This document shows positions 60,691 to 64,000 of a stretch of 64,000 nt of DNA, piece after piece; positions within the stretch are counted from its first letter, which is position 1; the number at the start of each line of letters is the position of its first letter. The notes under the pieces were generated by a model that ran no database searches, was not told the origin of the DNA, and was given only the letters and a program-made list of their open reading frames with translations. Both the position numbers and the translations under genes were made by a program. This DNA comes from WRDF01 sp031552235 (GTDB taxonomy: Bacteria; Bacteroidota; Bacteroidia; Bacteroidales; Rikenellaceae): the NCBI GenBank assembly GCA_031552235.1, contig JAVBMR010000005.1, positions 26,709-90,708 of the forward strand, read 5' to 3'.

Positions 60691-62673
60691 ATGAAGAAAA
60701 TGCTTCATTTGGCCCTTGCGGCCGCGATGGTCCTTGCTGCGTCTTGCTCTAAGGACAACGACTTCAACGGCCCCGCCGGCGAAGGCAACGGAACGATGAC
60801 GTTCGAACTCAAAGGCCTGAACAAGGTCACCACCTATGCCGCGGTTCCCGTGAAAACGGCAGCCGAGAGCGACATCGTGGGCGCTGTCAGCGTCTATATG
60901 TTCAAGGCGTCGGACAACACGCTTGTAAAGGCTTACACTACCGGCGGCACCGACTGCGCCCTGAGCGGACAGAAGATCACCATCAGCAACCTGAAAAACT
61001 ACATGGGCCAGCAGATGAACTTCTACGTTGTCGCTAACCCGACCCCGACGACCGCCATCACGCTTGCGGCCGGCGCCACCGAGGCCGACCTGCTCGACAA
61101 GCTGACCAAACCGCTGACGAACGACGGCACATACATTACCGAGAAGCTCATCACTCCGCTTCTGCTGACCGGCAAGACCACCGCTTCGGTCGAGGTAAGC
61201 GCAAGCGCTTCGGCTTCGATCAGCCTCAAGCGCAGCGTAGCCCGTTTCGACGTTGTCAACCCGATGGCCGATTTTATCATCGACGAGATCTACGTTTCCG
61301 ACGCTAAGGAGCAGGGTTATGTTTTCCCGCGCGTGGCACTTCCGACCGTCGATTCGAAGAGTATGAAGGCTTTCGCAGGCCCGGTGACTGCCGACTACGA
61401 AACCATCGCCAGCGAGCGCATCGCCCGTTCGGTGTTCTACACTTACCCCACCAAGATGGGCGAGACCAGCATCACCGTTAAGGCCCATTTCGGAGCTGCA
61501 GGCACTCCGAAAATGTACGCGGTTAACTCCGACAAGGACATCCTTGCCAACAGCCGCTACAAGATCGTTTGCCAGGAAGTGAACGGCCAGGTGGAACTGA
61601 GCCTCGTTGTCCTCGAATGGGACGAAGCAGAGGAGCTGCCGCTTGAAGAGGTCGCTGAAGGCAATGTTACACTCGACGGTTTCGCCGCTTCAGATGGCGC
61701 CAGCCTCTCCGATCTTACAGGTTTTGATTACAATTTCACAGACGACAACGGCGGCACGCTCACTTTCGTGGCCGACAGCAAGTACGGTACTACCTACAGT
61801 GTCGAATACAGCTTTGGCGAACAGAGCAACCTCGACACCGACATCGCCGTAGCCAAATCGACCGTAACCACTTACAGCTTCGCAACCAAAGACACCTACA
61901 CCGTAACCCTTCCCCGCATCTCCAACGACCATAGCAGGAGCGGCCTTGCCGAGATCAAACTGCATATTTCAGCTGTTAACGATCCGACCAAAACGGCAGT
62001 CGTTAGATTTTACCATAACTATGACATTACAATGTCGCCGAATAGCCCTCTGGCTTATTATATAGACGACAATGTCCCCGGCATTTTCGCAGGGTACATT
62101 ACTTTAGATGTGGCAAGGAATACGAATGATATATCGTTAGTCAACGTTGCCGGATTGACATCCATAGAAGACCTCGGAAACATGTTGCCCTGCCTTACGT
62201 CACTAAATTTTGAATCAATGGATTTTGGTAATATAATTTTGGATTTTTCAGGTCTCCCCAATCTTGAAGCGCTTAACTTTGGCGGTGTAGAAGGTGTCAC
62301 TGCAGTTGATCTGTCAAATAACACCAATCTGAGGAGCATTTATATATCTGACCTATATCCTATTACTGAGATCGACCTGTCTAACAACACCCTTTTGGAA
62401 GAAGCTTATATATATAATTATATCGGAACGCTTGACCTGTCTAACAACACCCGTTTGACCACGCTTGACTGGTCGAGTATTAACATGTCATTGCTCGATA
62501 TAAGCGGCTGCAGGAACCTTACCAGTCTTCAACTAAATGGCAATCCGATGCAGACTTTAAATATGTATGTTTGGAGCGATTTCCCCGTTGGTGATCCTGA
62601 TCAGCAGTTCTCTGAATATTATGCCTTTACGGATGTGGCTGGAATAGAATTCATCACCACCCCCCGCCCGTAA
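60691..62673 (+). CDS. fimbrillin-family lipoprotein with C-terminal leucine-rich repeats
   Basis: The 660-residue lipoprotein (LAASC, Cys19) has an N-terminal fimbrillin region (to ~320): GTMTFELKGLNKVTTYAAVP, GAVSVYMFKASDN, SLKRSVARFDVVN and the closing strand LSLVVLEWDEAEEL. It then continues, unlike stalk subunits, with a beta domain (about 330-460) and leucine-rich repeats (about 470-640), including LPNLEALNFGGVEG, VDLSNNTNLRSIYI, IDLSNNTLLEEAYI and LDLSNNTRLTTLDW, with a 20-22 residue period. The LRR part is coded by more AT-rich DNA with a 19-bp exact direct repeat exactly 60 bases apart (62374 and 62434). It looks like a pilus-displayed adhesin. It precedes a paralogous fimbrillin without LRRs. 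Confidence 0.82.
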   Translation: MKKMLHLALAAAMVLAASCSKDNDFNGPAGEGNGTMTFELKGLNKVTTYAAVPVKTAAESDIVGAVSVYMFKASDNTLVKAYTTGGTDCALSGQKITISNLKNYMGQQMNFYVVANPTPTTAITLAAGATEADLLDKLTKPLTNDGTYITEKLITPLLLTGKTTASVEVSASASASISLKRSVARFDVVNPMADFIIDEIYVSDAKEQGYVFPRVALPTVDSKSMKAFAGPVTADYETIASERIARSVFYTYPTKMGETSITVKAHFGAAGTPKMYAVNSDKDILANSRYKIVCQEVNGQVELSLVVLEWDEAEELPLEEVAEGNVTLDGFAASDGASLSDLTGFDYNFTDDNGGTLTFVADSKYGTTYSVEYSFGEQSNLDTDIAVAKSTVTTYSFATKDTYTVTLPRISNDHSRSGLAEIKLHISAVNDPTKTAVVRFYHNYDITMSPNSPLAYYIDDNVPGIFAGYITLDVARNTNDISLVNVAGLTSIEDLGNMLPCLTSLNFESMDFGNIILDFSGLPNLEALNFGGVEGVTAVDLSNNTNLRSIYISDLYPITEIDLSNNTLLEEAYIYNYIGTLDLSNNTRLTTLDWSSINMSLLDISGCRNLTSLQLNGNPMQTLNMYVWSDFPVGDPDQQFSEYYAFTDVAGIEFITTPRP

Positions 62674-62711
62674 TTCTCAAAATTAAACCTCTTCATGATG
62701 AGGGGAGATTA

Positions 62712-62803
62712 CCGGGCGGGTTGGAGTGCGCGGCCCGCCCGGATAATCCGAAAAGCTATTAACCCGAAACACAGCCTGCAAGCCACTGAACCGGCTTGCA
62801 GGC
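62712..62803 (+). promoter_or_regulatory. tandem hairpins between two fimbrillin genes
   Basis: CCGGGCGGG (62712-62720) pairs with CCCGCCCGG (62734-62742), then GCCTGCAAGCC (62774-62784) pairs perfectly with GGCTTGCAGGC (62793-62803). They lie between the LRR-fimbrillin stop and the next fimbrillin start and may set the mRNA ratio of the two. Neither has a clear T tract. Confidence 0.55.
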
Positions 62804-62846
62804 GCTAACAGGGAGCGTGGTAGCGCCCCCGAAAACGCCGGACAGA

Positions 62847-63860
62847 ATGAAACACATCGCAAAATACACCCTCGCAGCCCTGCTCGCGCTGGCCCTCGCC
62901 GCATGCAGCAAAGATCAAAACATCGCCCCGGCCCCCGGTGGCGACAATGGCCCCGATCCAGTCACGCTCTCCATTGCGCTGAAAGGCATCGAGGGCAACG
63001 TGACGACATATGCCGCAGTGCCTGCCGAACCCGGTGAGAGCGTCATCCTGCCCGGCGAAACCGACATCTACATGTTCGACTACGCCGCCGACGGCAGCGG
63101 CCGCCTGGCCGGTACGTTCGCCGCAGGCTCGGGCCAGTGCGGTATAACCACCGACGGCAAAACACTAACATTAAGTGATTTGGCCTCGCATTATGGTTCG
63201 CAAAAGGTATTCTACGTCGTAGCCAACCGCTCGTGCCTTGGCCGCACCCTTGCGCCCACGTCGGCCACCACCGAGGCCGAATTCGCCATCTGGCTGACAG
63301 GCGAACTCGCCGTGGACACTCAGGACGGCAAAGCCGCCCTCGTCGCCGCACCCTTGCTGCTCACGGGCAAATCCGCGCCCGTAACCATCGGCACGAACCT
63401 CACGGCCAGCGTCAGCCTTCGCCGCCCGGTCGCCCGTTTCGACATCCAGAACGAATGCTACGGGTTTTTCGCCATCAACAAAATATTCGTGTCCGATGCC
63501 CGGCTGTCGGGGTATATTTTCCACGACCCCGTCCGCACAGCGCCGCTGCCCACAGCCGCCGCAAGCCTCAAGCAGATTGCCGGCCCGGCAAAAACGGCAT
63601 TCGGTAGCGCCCCGGACAATATCGTGAAAGGGGTGTTCTACCTCTATCCGACCGTGCTGGGCGAAACCACCATTGCCGTACAAGCCTCATACGAGGACAA
63701 TGACGAGGTGGTGCACACCGGCATGTTCGCCGTGAACTCCGCCTGCCGCATCGAGGCCAACAAGCGCTACAAAATAGTGGTGGATTACGACTACCTGACC
63801 GCCACTTTCGACATCAACGTCTGGCCCTGGGACGACGGAGACAGCCTCTACATAGAATAA
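62847..63860 (+). CDS. fimbrillin-family lipoprotein
   Basis: The 337-residue lipoprotein starts at 62847 (MKHIAKYTLAALLALALAAC; Cys20); an ATG at 62796 lies within the hairpin region and is rejected. It parallels the N-terminal half of the LRR-fimbrillin: SIALKGIEGNVTTYAAVP, TDIYMFDYAADG, VFYVVANR, ASVSLRRPVARFDIQN, YLYPTVLGETTIAV and RYKIVVDYDYLTATFDINVWPWDD. It lacks the Arg-Ala site found in the other two loci and ends right after the W-x-W strand. It may be the stalk or a minor subunit of the third pilus. Its stop codon shares its last base with the next start (TAATG). Confidence 0.82.
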   Translation: MKHIAKYTLAALLALALAACSKDQNIAPAPGGDNGPDPVTLSIALKGIEGNVTTYAAVPAEPGESVILPGETDIYMFDYAADGSGRLAGTFAAGSGQCGITTDGKTLTLSDLASHYGSQKVFYVVANRSCLGRTLAPTSATTEAEFAIWLTGELAVDTQDGKAALVAAPLLLTGKSAPVTIGTNLTASVSLRRPVARFDIQNECYGFFAINKIFVSDARLSGYIFHDPVRTAPLPTAAASLKQIAGPAKTAFGSAPDNIVKGVFYLYPTVLGETTIAVQASYEDNDEVVHTGMFAVNSACRIEANKRYKIVVDYDYLTATFDINVWPWDDGDSLYIE

Positions 63861-64000
63861 TGCCCCGCCGCCTCCACATACTGTTGTTGTCGTTCGCCGT
63901 CGCACTGACGGGGTTCAGTTCGTGCGTCAAGGACGACCCTTCGCCCACGCCCGATCCGGAGCGTGTGCTGTTGGTGTATGTGGCGACGGACAGCAATTTG
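63860..64000 (+). CDS. N-terminal fragment of a lipoprotein, possibly a clostripain (C11) peptidase
   Basis: Only the first 47 codons lie in the window. The start ATG at 63860 overlaps the previous stop codon. The sequence MPRRLHILLLSFAVALTGFS is a signal followed by SSCVKDDPSP, with Cys22 as the likely lipidated residue, then a proline-rich spacer. The next strand, ERVLLVYVATDSNL, closely resembles the opening strand of clostripain-family cysteine peptidases (xxVLVYMAADNNL). The catalytic His/Cys would lie beyond the window, so this is a tentative call. It is co-transcribed with the third fimbrial locus. Confidence 0.5.
   Translation, partial: MPRRLHILLLSFAVALTGFSSCVKDDPSPTPDPERVLLVYVATDSNL

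Overview
The window looks like a chromosomal segment of a gut-type member of the Bacteroidales, with moderately high GC. The evidence is type V (FimA/Mfa-like) fimbrial operons, FecI/FecR-type regulation, DUF3575/DUF3868 families, a tmRNA whose tag reads GNNSYALAA, and several promoters that match the Bacteroidetes pattern (TTTG, about 19-20 bases, TAnnTTTG). A Rikenellaceae (Alistipes-like) host is my best guess from overall style, but it is an inference.

Layout. Bases 1-5.1 kb hold the end of the succinate dehydrogenase/fumarate reductase operon (flavoprotein C-terminus, iron-sulfur subunit), a DUF488 gene and a minus-strand operon lpxH - GNAT/YoaP - thyA - folA. Bases 5.3-17.7 kb hold a TlpA-like lipoprotein without its cysteines, then a glycogen/alpha-glucan cluster: debranching enzyme, GT4 glycosyltransferase and GH57 enzyme on the plus strand, facing a 1,419-residue glycogen synthase-phosphorylase fusion; hemW follows. 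Bases 17.8-20.7 kb hold pckA, a DUF805 membrane protein and smpB. Bases 21-28.7 kb are a secreted glycan-degradation patch (GH89, a nuclease, a Tat-exported Gfo/Idh/MocA protein, a GH140-like hydrolase) with small terminal-inverted-repeat elements in its spacers. Bases 28.7-37 kb hold tmRNA, marC, mutS, a RecD/Dda-like helicase, a conserved three-gene operon ending in rsmD, and tRNA-Asp.

From 37.3 kb to the end the window is almost entirely fimbrial. Two paralogous operons point away from each other around an AraC-type regulator: minus-strand fimbrillin - Mfa2-like - FISUMP tip - accessory, and plus-strand fimbrillin - Mfa2-like - FISUMP tip - accessory - DUF3575/DUF3868 fusion. The regulator gene and the plus-strand operon share a ~50-bp promoter/operator-like box. 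After a 1.26-kb gene-poor stretch with a dispersed structured repeat and a probable small RNA, a third locus begins: ECF sigma factor, small FecR-N-like protein, FecR anti-sigma factor, an STN/CarboxypepD_reg/DUF3575 protein, DUF3868, Mfa2-like anchor, a fimbrillin carrying leucine-rich repeats, another fimbrillin and the first 47 codons of a probable clostripain-like lipoprotein peptidase.

The most novel-looking biology is this third locus: a cell-surface signalling arrangement in which the outer-membrane partner of a FecI/FecR pair seems to be a DUF3575 protein instead of a TonB-dependent receptor, wired to an adhesin-like pilus. Also notable are the mirrored operons with a shared operator, a conserved Arg-Ala/Ser processing-like site in all six of their fimbrillin-fold subunits outside the Mfa2 group, hairpins placed after each first fimbrillin gene, and the synthase-phosphorylase fusion. 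All function calls come from reading motifs by eye; no database search was run.
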